DNA of 64,000 nucleotides, taken from contig NC_086357.1 of assembly GCF_036324505.1 (NCBI RefSeq), positions 19,036,793 through 19,100,792 of the forward strand. The letters run 5' to 3'. The stretch's first letter is position 1; each line of letters opens with the position of its first letter. This DNA comes from Eleginops maclovinus. Lineage: Eukaryota > Chordata > Actinopteri > Perciformes > Eleginopidae. The notes under the pieces were generated by a model. That model searched no databases and was not told the origin of the DNA. It saw only the letters and a list, made by a program, of their open reading frames with translations. The position numbers and the translations under genes were made by a program. Below are positions 47,605-60,059 of this stretch, piece by piece.

Positions 47605-50600
47605 TCCTCCCTTCACAAATCCTCTGATGAAAGTTTCCAGCACCGTCTGAACTCACACACCATCACATTTTCCTGCTCTTCGTCATCAGTCGATTCCCCT
47701 CACCAACCAGTTTTCTTTTTTTTCCTGAGCAGATCAAATCTGCAGGTTCTGTTACTGGAACTTTAGTTGCACTGCTCAGCGTCCAAGCTATAACCCCCTG
47801 CCCCCTCTGTTCCTCTCACACTCATGCTCACATTTTTTTTTTTTTTTTTCGCAAAATGTGGTGGTGGGGGATCAAGCACGCAAAGGTTAACCCCACCCTC
47901 TGGTGATTTGAATGTATTCTATACAGCTGTCTGTGTTCGTTTGAATACATATAGCAGATAAGTGATCTTTGCTTCATCTTAGGGGATTCATGTGTTTTCA
48001 ATTCAATAACATTTATTCCCTCAAGAATAAGAAGTATATTTATTTGAAGGGTTAGGATTATAAGGAGAGTAAGAATTTAGTTTGGTTAACAGCGCTGGTT
48101 TTGTGGGTTTTTGTGTGACGTTGTTTGTGTGTACTTGCCTTTTAGATGGGCGTGAAAATATAATTGTCTCCCATATTTTTGTTGTGACGTCCCCGGTATC
48201 ATGGTAAGCCGATCATTCCATTTTGGATGTTTATAGTTTTGAAATGATATGAGTGAAAGATGATTTAAAGAAAGGTAAAACTACTTTTTAGTCACATCAT
48301 TTAAAAAAAACTGCTATTTAGTATCATTCAATTCTGGGTTTATGAGAATGACAGAATTTTAAAAAACTAAATTGTTTACCAAGCATTCTAGTGATCAAGC
48401 AAGATGACAGAAAACATTATCTGAATATTTTCTGTGGAGGACTTAAATGTTGTTGTTTTTCTCAACCTGTTCATCTACATTCATTAGGATTTAGCTTTGA
48501 TGCTAAAATGTGGAGGTGTATGTTCCTCTATAAATCAGCAGGAGGGAGGCTAAGTGTTCTGCAGGGTTTAACATTCCTCAGTTGCAGTAAGTTACTACAT
48601 CTGTTACTGTAAACTGACAAAATCCCCACTACAAAAGACAGATAGTGAGGGTGGAGTTTTAACCTATAGTGAATTGCTGCAGCACTCAATACTTGTACTA
48701 TAAACATGGTGATTTTCTATTACTACTGTAAAGATACTGAAAGAGAAGAAAATAAAGTAATTTTCCTTAATCCAGAAAACCGTATCATATTTTTAATTGG
48801 TATTTAAAAACGTTTGGCAACAGAATACAGATGTGATGTTTCATCTAAGAAAAGCTAAACTGTTCAAAAAGAGCTTTACATTTAAGATATCTTTAAAACT
48901 AAAGGTTAAAGTTTGGAGCCACATTTTTTCAAAATGAAAGCATGTTTTGATAATGTAAATACATACTCCTTTCTCAGAGAGTTAGAGATAGAGATAGAAG
49001 GGGACAGTTTCAGTGCTGCTCCTTTTTTTCCCAGTGGGTGAGCAAACAATCTGTCAACTGTGAGGCAATGTAAAGCCTGACAGTCACGTCAGCTGCCTCT
49101 CACACTTGAGTTATATGAAAAAAACGTCCTGTCATTTGAGTCCGAAAAAATAGCTGCTATATGATCTGCTATATGGGGAGCAGGAGTTAGATCATAGCGT
49201 CTGTTAGCTAATAAAACTTCTCCATGAAACCAGGAAACGTCACGGAGCCTTACAGAAGTTCATGTTCAGTGTCTTCATCTGAGTCAGGTCAAAAGGTCAG
49301 CTGTCAGCAAACAGATAAGGAGAGATGCTATATGTCAGTATACTTTTTTTTTATTCTCCTGTTTGAGCTCTTATATCCAACATAATATCCCATTTAAGAA
49401 GCTTTAGATTGGCTACTAAATCATTTGCTTTGCTCCAGGAATGTTGTGACATGATAAAAAAGAGTTGAAGAATGAAGAGCGTACAGAAACATGAGCACAG
49501 CAACAGCTTTATATGTCCAACATGCACATTTCTTTAAAATTGATAAGAATATAGCTAAATATGGCATGACTAAACTAAGACCTTTGTGAGATAACTGCTC
49601 TACCAGATGACAACTAGCTGGAAAAGTAAATGTCAAAATGCTCTTTAACAGTAAATAAATCAACTTAAGATGATTAGCGCTCTGCTCTACAGCCAATATT
49701 TTTGCCAGGAACAGAGTTAGAAATTTGCCTTCGAAAATCCCACGGAATAACAGGTTAAAATAATTCATCACAGACAATGAAAGGTTGGATTAACAAAAAA
49801 ACTCCCCTTGTTTTCCATTGTTTTGAATTATTCCCTTTGACCCCTGCAGTAAGATTTCCTCTACCCATGCTCACTCTCTCTCTCAGTGTGTGTGTGTGTG
49901 TGTATGCCCACTGTTGTGTAAGCTCAGCGTACTGGAAGGCCTAATCACCCGTTGCCATAGCAATGAACTTGGGTGCTGTTTTGCTATTCATCCTCTTTTG
50001 TTTGCCGTTTGTTTTAAAGTCCAATCACTCCTTGTGGAATTTGTGGCATCCGCTGTCATTTTGTGTGGGTTTTCAAAGCAGCTTTGAACCACAGTCAAAC
50101 AGTCTCTTCATAAGCCTACAAAGTGAGATTTAAAATGATACAATCATATTTAAAAATATAATGTTATGAGTGATCTTGAACTGGTCTAAAAAAGGGAATC
50201 GACACTGTGTGGACATTTTTGAGCTTTTGTTTTGTCATGGATTGTGAGTGTGTGAAATTACAGGGGAAGTCGATAAACCGATAATGATTTAATAGCGCAT
50301 ATTTTCAGAGTGAGCCACAAATGGGCCAAGTTACATGAGTGAAGTTTTCTGATCCTTCTTTTATAACTTTAAATATTACAAATTTATAATGTAATAAACA
50401 CGTTTTTTATTCTAAATGAAGACCGTGGAAAATATGACTATTTAATCAGATTGATAACTTAAAAGTTAAAGTAACAATGTTGTGATCTCTCTCCATGAAG
50501 TTTGATGCTTTCATCACTAGAGGGAATCAAAAGCACTTGTTGACAACTTTTGCCTGACTTTGCTACACTTTACTCGAGATAAACACATAAATAGAAAAAG

Positions 50601-50820
50601 GGAAACCAACACATAAAAACGTTAGTATTTATTACAGACGTTAGCATGGAGAATTAATATGAATGAATAGCAAAGAAAAAGGCTTGACTTTCATATAGTT
50701 CCACTGGTTTTCATTTCTAATTTGCTTCATATTTCCCTGACAAGTTTTGAAAAGCTCATAAAGAAATAACTAAAACAGCTCTACATAATTGTATAAAAGG
50801 ATGAACAAACAAGTGGTAAC
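47605..50820. other. Intergenic between lrrc15 and gp5
   Basis: AT-rich sequence with a poly-T run at about 47831-47849 and a short TG run at about 49887-49903. No supported gene. Confidence 0.45.
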
Positions 50821-50821
50821 A

Positions 50822-50827
50822 TTTATT
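50822..50827 (-). terminator. Candidate polyadenylation signal of gp5
   Basis: AATAAA on the minus strand, about 310 nt downstream of the gp5 stop codon. Other A/T-rich candidates exist nearby. Confidence 0.3.
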
Positions 50828-51139
50828 AATGAACATCCTTTACATTAGCTTACATACTGAATTAAATGCTGTACTGTTGTATGAATGAAATATGTATGAA
50901 AGTATAATCTAAGTGTAATTCTTTGATATGTAAGAATTCCTTCAACTTAAAATGTGTCAAATGATTTAAAACTCCCATACTGTAAGTCAGGCTGTCTTAA
51001 TGTTACACATAAGTTTTACCACTTAATACAGTAACAACAAAACCTAACCCCAAGGGAGGGTGTGTTTTATAAACTGCATCCTCTTAAAAAGGACAATTTA
51101 TCTCGTTCTCGTGTGTAACAGGCCTGATAACATGTGTTG

Positions 51140-53062
51140 TTACTCTGGAGGATGTGCCCACTCAGCCTTCAGCTCATCCATGCTCTTGTTAAGGCGATAC
51201 ATGCAAAACACAGCAGCAAAAATGAGGACCAAGCCTGCAGCCACAAGAAGGATATAGCAGAACATGAGTAGCCCGGTCAAGCCAGCATCTGAGGGCAGAA
51301 ACCACACGTACACCCAGCCCTTGTAAAGGTTGTGGTGAACAAACTCTGGCCCCTGTTCAATCACCAGTGTGCCATAGAAATTAGGTAATATGTAATGAGA
51401 CGAGGGATTCTCAGTGGTGGGAAGAAACTCCTCGTTTGGCTCGTTGGTGGTGGGAGTTTGGAGAGTTGTTGGTAAGACGGTGGTAGGGAAAGTAGCCGGC
51501 CTGGCAGTCGGAGTGGTTGATAGGATGGTGTCTTGTTGGGTGATGCCATGAGTGGTCATTAATGTTGTTGTGGGAAGTGTGGTGGTTGAGGTTGACTTGA
51601 GTTTCTTAGCATCGCAAAAGTTGAATTCCTCGTCCTGCAGAGAGCCAACGGTACGGAGCTGTTGGTATACAGGACTGTGACATATCACATCCTGTCTGTC
51701 GAGAACATCATGCTTATGTTGTCTTATCCATTTCGCAATACCTCTAATACTACAAGTACAGTCCCAGGGGTTGCCACCCAGAGCAAGACCCTTCAAAACT
51801 GAATTTGAGAAGAAAGTATCTCCTGAAAGAGTCTCGAGATGGTTACGCCTTAAATCAACTGTCAAAACCCCTCCAAGGCCCTGGAAGATGTTATCTGGTA
51901 GGCTCTTCAGCTTGTTGTCATTGAGGAGCAGTATACCAAGTGTGGTTAGTCCAGAGAACAGGTTGGGATGTAGATAAAGGAGGTCGTTGGATTTCAATGA
52001 GAGCTTGTCGAGCTTGGGAAGGCAGCAGAAGAGGTCTGAAGGCAACTCCCTTAGCTTGTCATTCAAGTGGAAGTTAAGCCTCAAAAGTCCTGACATGTTT
52101 GCAAACAAATTTCCGGGAACAGTGGTGAGATTAGTAGAAAACAGATAAAATTCTGTCATGTCAGGCATGTGACCCATTAGCTGGTCTGGCAGAGATAATA
52201 ATGGGTTGTTGTAAATGGTGAGCTTGGTCAGCTTTGGCATGTTGTAGAAGGTCTTTTCTGGGATAGCCTGAAGTCGGTTGGAGGACAGGGTGAGGATCAT
52301 CAGGTTCTTTAGTGACCAAAACACATGAGGGGGAAGGCTGGTAATCTGGTTATGGTGGATTTTTAGCTCCAAAAGGTTGCCAAGTTTATCAAAAATCCCA
52401 GCTTCTAGCACCTCTAACTGGTTGTTATAGATCATGAGGTTGCGAAGATTAGTCAATGAGTGGAAGATGGTCGGTGGGAGTTTATTTATGGAGTTCCTTC
52501 CAAGGTTCAGAAAGGTGAGATTGGTCAGTCCATCGAAAACATCTGAAACAGGACTGGTCAGTTTGTTCTGGCTCAGGTCCAGAACCAGCAAACTAACCAG
52601 TCCTTCAAACATATCTGGAGTTATGGTCTCCAACTGGTTCTCATCCAAATGCAGTTGCTCCAGTGTCACTAACGGACTGAAGACCTTAGCAGGGACGGTA
52701 GAGAGATCATTGGACGACAGCTTGATAGATCTGAGCTGCGGAGCAACTTGGAAGGCATTGGGATGGATAGCATGTAAATGGCTGTGCGTCAGACTGAAAC
52801 GCAACAGCAGATTCCTCTCAGCCAAGCTCCGCTCATTGATGACGTTCATGTCAGTGTCATTAAGCTGCAGCAGGTACGTGTGGATGGGCAGATTCTGTGG
52901 TATATCTGTGATGGTGTTGCCAACACACTTGACAGCACCGTTAAAGCCACATAGGCAGCTGCCTGTGCACAGCATGTTGCAGGTGAGGTGTGGCAGTGTG
53001 AAGAGGATGAGTAGGGTCCAAAGGGTGCCTGCAACGTTGAAATAAAGACACATTTTGTGCAT
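51140..53062 (-). CDS. gp5: Platelet/thrombocyte glycoprotein V
   Basis: 640 aa from the ATG at 53062 (MHKMCLYF...); the next ATG at 53053 is an alternative. The frame stays open further upstream, but a splice acceptor (CATTTCAG|AT, exon start 53072) makes the upstream methionine intronic. A signal peptide precedes the four-cysteine cap CTGSCLCGFNGAVKC, 15 LRRs as in human GP5, and a four-cysteine C-terminal cap (NPWDCTCS...NFC). A Thr/Pro stalk, a transmembrane segment (about 594-619) and a 20-residue tail follow. The irregular LRR pair TEFYLFSTNLTTVP...LNFHLNDKLRELP mirrors the human GP5 repeats ELWLNRTQLRTLP...LGVTLSPRLSALP. GP5 belongs to the GPIb-IX-V receptor for von Willebrand factor. 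No thrombin site is recognisable in the stalk. Confidence 0.85.
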   Translation of the reverse strand: MHKMCLYFNVAGTLWTLLILFTLPHLTCNMLCTGSCLCGFNGAVKCVGNTITDIPQNLPIHTYLLQLNDTDMNVINERSLAERNLLLRFSLTHSHLHAIHPNAFQVAPQLRSIKLSSNDLSTVPAKVFSPLVTLEQLHLDENQLETITPDMFEGLVSLLVLDLSQNKLTSPVSDVFDGLTNLTFLNLGRNSINKLPPTIFHSLTNLRNLMIYNNQLEVLEAGIFDKLGNLLELKIHHNQITSLPPHVFWSLKNLMILTLSSNRLQAIPEKTFYNMPKLTKLTIYNNPLLSLPDQLMGHMPDMTEFYLFSTNLTTVPGNLFANMSGLLRLNFHLNDKLRELPSDLFCCLPKLDKLSLKSNDLLYLHPNLFSGLTTLGILLLNDNKLKSLPDNIFQGLGGVLTVDLRRNHLETLSGDTFFSNSVLKGLALGGNPWDCTCSIRGIAKWIRQHKHDVLDRQDVICHSPVYQQLRTVGSLQDEEFNFCDAKKLKSTSTTTLPTTTLMTTHGITQQDTILSTTPTARPATFPTTVLPTTLQTPTTNEPNEEFLPTTENPSSHYILPNFYGTLVIEQGPEFVHHNLYKGWVYVWFLPSDAGLTGLLMFCYILLVAAGLVLIFAAVFCMYRLNKSMDELKAEWAHPPE

Positions 53063-53264
53063 GAGATTAAATCTGAAATGAAGCCTCATTATCTCAGCAG
53101 TAATGATCTTTTACGGTTTTAACAAAAGACCAACATACAATTCGATCAAGTTTATCAAAAAATGTGATTCCTGACAAATAGTTATAACGATAATGCAATA
53201 AAACTTTTGCGATATGTATTCCTCTTAAAGAACAGTCAAAAGTCAGGCTTAATATTCCACCCAC

Positions 53265-53318
53265 CTCTGAAGAGAGAATCCATCACTGCCAGTTTGACAG
53301 TATGGTCATGTTGCTGTG
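53265..53318 (-). other. gp5: Putative non-coding exon 1 of gp5
   Basis: A minus-strand donor, TCAGAG|GTGGGT, ends at 53265. With the acceptor before 53072 it defines a 192-nt intron. The TATA box at 53344-53352 places the start near 53315-53320. Confidence 0.6.
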
Positions 53319-53343
53319 ATGTGTGCTGCTCGTATCTGCAGGG

Positions 53344-53352
53344 CTTTTTATA
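53344..53352 (-). promoter_or_regulatory. TATA box of gp5
   Basis: Minus strand reads TATAAAAAG, about 30 nt upstream of the predicted first exon. Confidence 0.6.
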
Positions 53353-53354
53353 CA

Positions 53355-55640
53355 GCTGAGCACCCTGTCTGTCAAGTTACCCTGCCCATCAAAATACCCA
53401 CCCAAAAGTATCTCAGTACAAATCCTTTATACTGCCCGAACATCACTTTAACCCTGTACCATAGACGTGGAAAATAATAACAATATTTGCTGTAGGCAAT
53501 GACCCGTTTCATTAGGCTTCTGTCATTGTGCGCATGTTTTACTGGTCAACTTAGTTTTGGGAACTCTACATACATTTTGGACCCATTATAATCTTGTTGT
53601 GGGATTACAAATACACGGTTTTTATGTTGTTGGATTTTTTACAGCATGTGTAAAAGCAGGTTTCGTACTGCAGCTTGACGGGGGTGAGTTTTGGTTTGAT
53701 TTTTAAGAGTTTTACTTTCCTTATGTGCTAAGTGCTTGTGGAAAATGTTATTTCTTGTCTTGGGCTGCCTGGAAATGTTAAACTTTTGGCTTTGGTTTTT
53801 TGTCACTGGTAACGCATGAGTGACATTAAGGAAGCTGGCTCATTTCCGGTAGACTTATCTCAACAGGCCTTATCCCACTGTTACGGCGCTTCCGTTAATG
53901 GAGGGAACTGAAACTGATAACACCCTTCTCTATATCGGGTCAGTGTAAGGGGGCAGCTGTACTGTATGAACACTGTAACTTATTTTAAGACTTGTATGGA
54001 TAGCATTTTTTCAATTTGTCACCTCTCAGTGTGTGTGTTTAGAGAGAGAAAGAAGGTATTCTGCTGGTCTTTGTGAATCATTGGCCTCTCACTGAGAGTC
54101 ACAAACTGACTACCAGGCAGTGATGATGTACTGCTAATTAAATAGATACCACAGGGTGACAAATGCATCACCTGTTAGTCTAGTTTTTTCAAATGTTATT
54201 GATGCATTTTGCATGTTGAGTTTGCTTACACACCTTGAATTTAGGGGCAAAATATTCATGTCAGCAATGTGCAAGAGATAACTAAATGGTTAACTTGGGA
54301 CACGTTTTTATTACGAGAACATTTCAATTGATTGCTGATTGGTTTGTTTTTTCTTGTTGAGATGTATTTCTTTATCCTCCAAGAATCGATAGTAATTTGG
54401 ACCTGGAGTGACTCTAACTGCCAAACTTGGATAGAAAAAATCAAGATAGTCTTGTTTTTAAAAGAAAACAATCTAAGTAAAATAGAGCCCAGTGATCATG
54501 TTTCTAAGTGCAATTTTTATTTATTTATTCAATTATACCTTACTTTAATTTTATCTTGTGACAGATCACACAGGTTAATACTGTGCCAAAACAAATATCC
54601 CAAGTAATATTAATAGAAAGTAGATTTTTTCCAAAGGACTGATAAATGCACAAACAGATTAAGATTCAGAATAACTTTATTTATGTCTGCCAATGTATTG
54701 GATGACCACAGAATGTATTGCACGATGGGATTTTGTTCTTAATTTCTCTCCCGTGAATAGACATTTACTTTTGAAGTGTTCAGGAATCAAACTGTTTTTG
54801 TGTTATATCCCTGTACCGTAGATATTGGAAAGATTGCTGCATTGGCTCACTGGCTCAGAGCAAAGTCAACACTTTCTTTGATGCTGCTGTAAATGCAGCC
54901 TAGCATTATATTCAGTGTGGTTTCCCAGAAATCTTCTCTCTTCATTGTTTTTGTGTGATACAGATATTTTCACAGCAGCTCTCCCATTGTCAAGACTAAG
55001 CCTGTGACTCAGCTTTGTAACACCCTCCCAACAAAAGACCCCGTCTAATTACTGTGCAGTAATCCGCTCTCCCAACAGATGTGCAACACATGCTACATTC
55101 CTTTACGTAGGCATTATATCCACTGTTTAAAATATTACATTTCTGAAGTCAATAATGATTAATAGTAGATTAAATGGTTAAGATGTTTTCTGTGTGGTTC
55201 AGTAATATTTTTCCTCTTTTGTTAGAAAAGTAATGCAAACAATGCTTGTACCTTCAAAGTCCCATTCTTCAAACCACTAATCCTCAATCATTTTCTCTTA
55301 AGATTTTCAAATAACAAAACCAAAAGTACAGATTCACATTATAATTGTTTTTATTTTGTAAAATAAACAGCATTGCATTTCTAAAAGCAGTGACAGATGT
55401 GATGTTTGTTGGCAGCAGTACAAAAAATGTTGTGCCGAATTCTGCCACTAGAGACCGACATAAACACGAGCAGTATGCGAATTAAATCCCTACGAAAATA
55501 ATACTACAGTATGTCTTTGCAGTCAAGTAAATTTTTGTCATTTCTGACCCTCAAGTATTTCCAGTGAGTAGCTGATTATATACAGGTTAAATATGGACAG
55601 CCTCAGTCCTTGGATCTCTAATGAGAGCACCCCTGGTGCG
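53355..55640. other. Intergenic between gp5 and uts2b
   Basis: AT-rich sequence. Around 54660-54735 (TTCAGAATAACTTTATTTATG) there may be a short interspersed-repeat fragment. No supported gene. Confidence 0.45.
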
Positions 55641-55649
55641 GTGAACATG

Positions 55650-55655
55650 TTTATT
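55650..55655 (-). terminator. Polyadenylation signal of uts2b
   Basis: AATAAA on the minus strand, about 137 nt downstream of the uts2b stop codon. Confidence 0.55.
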
Positions 55656-55791
55656 GATGCCTTGATTATGGTACAACTCTATATTGCTAGAATAAATACT
55701 GTGTGATTATTTTACTGGTGATTTGAGTCTTAAGGCTATGTTGGGCTTTGCAGCAAGATTTCACAGTGATCCTCCTCCCCTTGCATCCGTG

Positions 55792-56832
55792 TCAGACGCA
55801 GTACTTCCAGAAGCAAGCTGCTGACGAAAACAGATAAAGTCATTTTACATGCTAGATATAAAAGCTACAATAGTTAGAGTTAACTTCCAATAGTAATGGG
55901 ATGGATGGTACATTTTAATTCAGAAGTACTAAATGTAACTCACGTTCACCCCTTTTCTGAGATGATTTGCCTTCTGCCAAATCGGCTGTGATCTCCCTCT
56001 CCAGCTCCAGATCCTCCCTCAGCGCCCGCAGCTACGAGCAGAGATCAGAGTGATTAAACGCACCACGGCAGGTAGACGTCACCCCAATATCAATACAGCA
56101 ATGACTTTTGCATGCAGGAAGTGTAACAGGATTTCATATGTAATGTCTTATCTTCTTGGAGTCAACTTTGTTGAGAATTTGTTCAGAACAAATAATCACA
56201 CTGTGTAAATCCTGGAAGTTTTTTCCACATTTTTTCCAAAGTTACTTCAAGGAAGAATCTGTAAATGTTCTTACCGCCTCCAATTCAGCTAATTTGTTGG
56301 TCAGCTCAAGGCCTGCAGATAGGTAAAGCAGTCGTCATAATCAAAGGAAGGAAAACATTTGTGTTGGTTATTTTACCATCACCATTTTTTTTCTCACCTA
56401 GAGGGTCATCTTTCTCAACAGGAATTAAGCTCTTGTGTAGTAACAGTGCAAGGATCTTGCTCTGTGGATCTGTGTCTTCCTTTGGATTAAAAACATGGTT
56501 TCCTGCGCATACAAAGAAAAAACAACAACTTAAAGCAACCTTAACAGCACAAAACATTGACAGAAATCATCACATCCACCCCATATCATAGTCAGGCATC
56601 ATCGTTTAACCTGTTGCACATAGGAAAAGCTTAACCATTATACCACCAATAGAGCTGATTGCATTCAGCATCCTCTAGTATTTCCAAAATATACAGTACA
56701 GACCTAAATCAATGCCATTATTGTACACTTACCTGGGTTATAAATTCTCCGTCCCTCCAAATGTAGCACTCCCTGCAGTAGCAACAAGCCCAGGACCCCT
56801 AAGCAGTAGTTGACAACTGTAACTCTGTCCAT
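55792..56832 (-). CDS. uts2b: Urotensin-II-related peptide precursor, five exons
   Basis: Coding exons on the minus strand: 56733-56832, 56398-56502, 56275-56312, 55944-56031 and 55792-55820. All introns are GT-AG and the phases join, giving 360 nt, a 119-aa precursor; human UTS2B is also 119 aa. Exon 1 encodes the signal peptide (MDRVTVVNYCLGVLGLLLLQ). Exons 2-4 encode the propeptide, ending in a dibasic site (SSQKR). The last exon encodes ACFWKYCV and a stop. The CFWKYC disulphide ring is the hallmark of the urotensin-II family, and Ala before the first Cys marks URP, not UII. The product is a secreted ligand of urotensin receptors. With the strongest splice sites the released peptide is GEPACFWKYCV. 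An alternative donor (exon end 55950) and a NAGNAG acceptor could give exactly ACFWKYCV. Confidence 0.93.
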
Positions 56833-56922
56833 AGTACTGATTGTAAGGTCCCAAACTATTGCTGCACTATGAGTCCTGCTTCAAGCAATACAAGGAATCC
56901 ACTGCCTTGAGTCCATCCTGTC

Positions 56923-56934
56923 AATATATTTATC
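56923..56934 (-). promoter_or_regulatory. TATA box of uts2b
   Basis: Minus strand reads GATAAATATATT, about 90-100 nt upstream of the ATG. The start of transcription would be near 56895, giving a short 5' UTR of about 60 nt. Confidence 0.55.
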
Positions 56935-56939
56935 CTCAG

Positions 56940-58210
56940 GGGCCAGGAGGAGTGGCCAGTCAGCCCCTTGCGTACTAAATCAATTCCTCGTCATCGTGGG
57001 TTTCGTCAATAGGCCACCTTTTCATATGGACCATTGAGGGTCTGAGAGAAATACGGTGATGTGACGTTGCAGGCGAGGCCCGTAACCCTACATCACTCTG
57101 ACATGTGCAAATCAAACCGAGAGAGGAAGGTATCAATCAGCCTGTTGGTTATGAGAGGCCATAATTGGATGTTCTTGGCACTTGCAAGTCTTTTTCTTTT
57201 ACTTTAATTGCTTCTTTAAATAGATACATGGGAGTGTGTTAGTCTGGGAAACGAAGGGGGCAAATAAATTGATTTAGCCTCTAAGTGCATCATAGCTGGA
57301 GATGAGCTCCTCAATCTTGGCTTCAGGACTGTTTCGGAGTTGAAGGAACATCCATCACCACGGCTGAGCGAACAACCCAACACCTCTTAAGTCACTCTAG
57401 TCTATTTTGAGCATAAATGAAATCACATCTCATATCTGCCAGAGCAGCAGTCATTGTGCTTGTGTGGTGTTAGGGAAATGAGCTGGTTGGCAACTAGTGT
57501 ATTTGGCTAGTGGGGGTCTTATAAAAAGCTGAGCTGCACCCCTTAAGACTGGACTTGGGAGCCTAGTGATGTCTGCTATCTTGTAACTACAGTAAGAGCC
57601 ATCACTTTAGTTATGATTGAAGAAACTAAAAATATAAAACAGCCTGAAAGAGTACTACATTTGTAGTTTGAGTCATATATAGTCAAATTAAATAGTTTAA
57701 CCAGGAGCTTTATTATATTATGACATAAAAATGATAGCCCAGACCTACATCAAGATGTAGGTCTGGTTTGCCAGTCTATCATTTTGTGGCTCTTTCTCTG
57801 AATGATTCAACACTATACTGTAGTTCAAAGATTTGGCAAACAGTTGAACCAATTTGAGTTTCTATTTATGTGTGAATGATGTGTGGGCTGAAGCCACGTC
57901 AGCAATCCTGTCCCGCTCTAAACCAGTCCACTTCATCACTAATGAAAAAGGTCAGGGCCATGTTGACCTCATACGTCAATGAAAACAAACAGCAAGACAT
58001 GGGCACTGTTACTGGGCGTCTATTAATGGCGTTATCGACAGGTCGTAAATGGACCACTAATACCAGTTGATTATAATTGATGCAAACTACAGATAGTTAT
58101 TGGAAACAGACTGGTTCAGGTGTTACAGACAACTGCAAACTGAGAAGCTGAACACTAGAGGGAGTAATTACATTAACATGTCATAATGCCAGCTGCTGTC
58201 AGATCACATC

Positions 58211-58292
<82 letters not shown>

Positions 58293-58335
58293 AGATAGAG
58301 AGAGAGAATGTTCCTGCTTTTCTTTCTATAGTTTT
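56940..58335. other. Intergenic upstream of uts2b
   Basis: AT-rich sequence plus (TG)n at 58213-58287. No gene is recognised; a 64-codon plus-strand frame at 57876-58070 has no domain. Confidence 0.45.
58213..58287. repeat. (TG)37 microsatellite
   Basis: Uninterrupted dinucleotide run, ending 51 bp before element B copy 2. Confidence 0.95.
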
Positions 58336-58338
58336 CAT

Positions 58339-59231
<893 letters not shown>

Positions 59232-59239
59232 GTTTTATA

Positions 59240-59845
59240 CAATGTTGCAATGCAACAAAGCTCTGTTCAAACCCTTCTTTATTCTAAACTAGTAGATCTT
59301 TACTGAAGCTATTGTCAGTACATTTTATTATTTCACACTGACTTTGGCAAAGTAAACACATGTTTCCCATGACAATTGTTTTAAAATCAAATATGTCCAA
59401 TAAAAGCTTGTGCAAAATGCTACTCATCACCAACAACATAACAAATTCCCAAAAGCACCAATGCAAATGTGATCACCAGCAAGAGTCCTGACCTCCTGAC
59501 ATGATTGTATAAGACACTGTTAAAACTCTATCTTGGTAAATCAATGGTTGCTTATTAGTGTATATAGTTACAAGTGACTGTCTTATTGTCTTTGACTAAT
59601 TTGATGTTCATTTACATCCTGAAATCAATGTCAAATATATAACTAGGACTGGAGGCCTATACCGGCAATCTACCCGAGGTTTTGTCTTCTAAAAAACGGT
59701 GGGATGTATAAAATGCTTTTTACTTTTATAAAGGAAGAGCGAGGCAGAGAGAAAAAGACAGGAATAGCCTACAGAGCTTGCAATGCCCAGACGTGCCTCT
59801 TCTTTATTCAGACAGACTTAATGTAGGTGTGTAGTCATTTTACTT
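59240..59845. other. No assigned feature
   Basis: AT-rich sequence. A 60-codon minus-strand frame at 59284-59466 has no splice or domain support. Confidence 0.4.
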
Positions 59846-59847
59846 AC

Positions 59848-59976
59848 ATTACATTCTTTGAGTTTTTTAACTAACGCCACCTGCAGCAGCCTCAAGGCAT
59901 CATTACACATTTGTATCAGATAAAGCTCAGGCAAGCGTGCTCCCTGTCGCTTTGTGTTGAAGATGACTTCTTGCAT
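59848..59976 (-). CDS. Possible coding exon of an unrecognised minus-strand gene
   Basis: On the minus strand an ATG at 59976 opens 43 codons (MQEVIFNTKRQGARL...VALVKKLKECN) ending exactly in phase 0 at a consensus donor, AAT|GTAAGT. The peptide looks helical and leucine-rich. An ETS-type promoter motif, ACTTCCGGT, lies about 70 nt upstream. The ATG is preceded by CCTCTGCAG, so this could instead be an internal exon with an acceptor. I do not recognise the protein, and no further exon can be assigned between here and uts2b. It could also be a non-coding transcript or chance. Confidence 0.35.
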
Positions 59977-60040
59977 CTGCAGAGGTCTACACACTGGAGG
60001 CGGGAGCTGCGTCAAACTTACCAGCAGTAGCTAGAGTTGT

Positions 60041-60050
60041 ACCGGAAGTA
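60041..60050 (-). promoter_or_regulatory. ETS-type motif upstream of the unknown exon
   Basis: Minus strand reads ACTTCCGGTA, the classic ETS core often found within 100 nt of TATA-less vertebrate promoters. Confidence 0.35.
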
Positions 60051-60059
60051 TGATAATTC

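Noticed and set aside
53063..53089. Upstream start of the gp5 frame (MRLHFRFNL)
   Set aside because: It overlaps a splice acceptor (AG before 53072), so this part is most likely intron/UTR. The signal peptide begins at or after the ATG at 53062.
59284..59466. 60-codon minus-strand frame as a second exon of the unknown gene
   Set aside because: It begins right after an in-frame stop, lacks a convincing acceptor and has no recognisable sequence.
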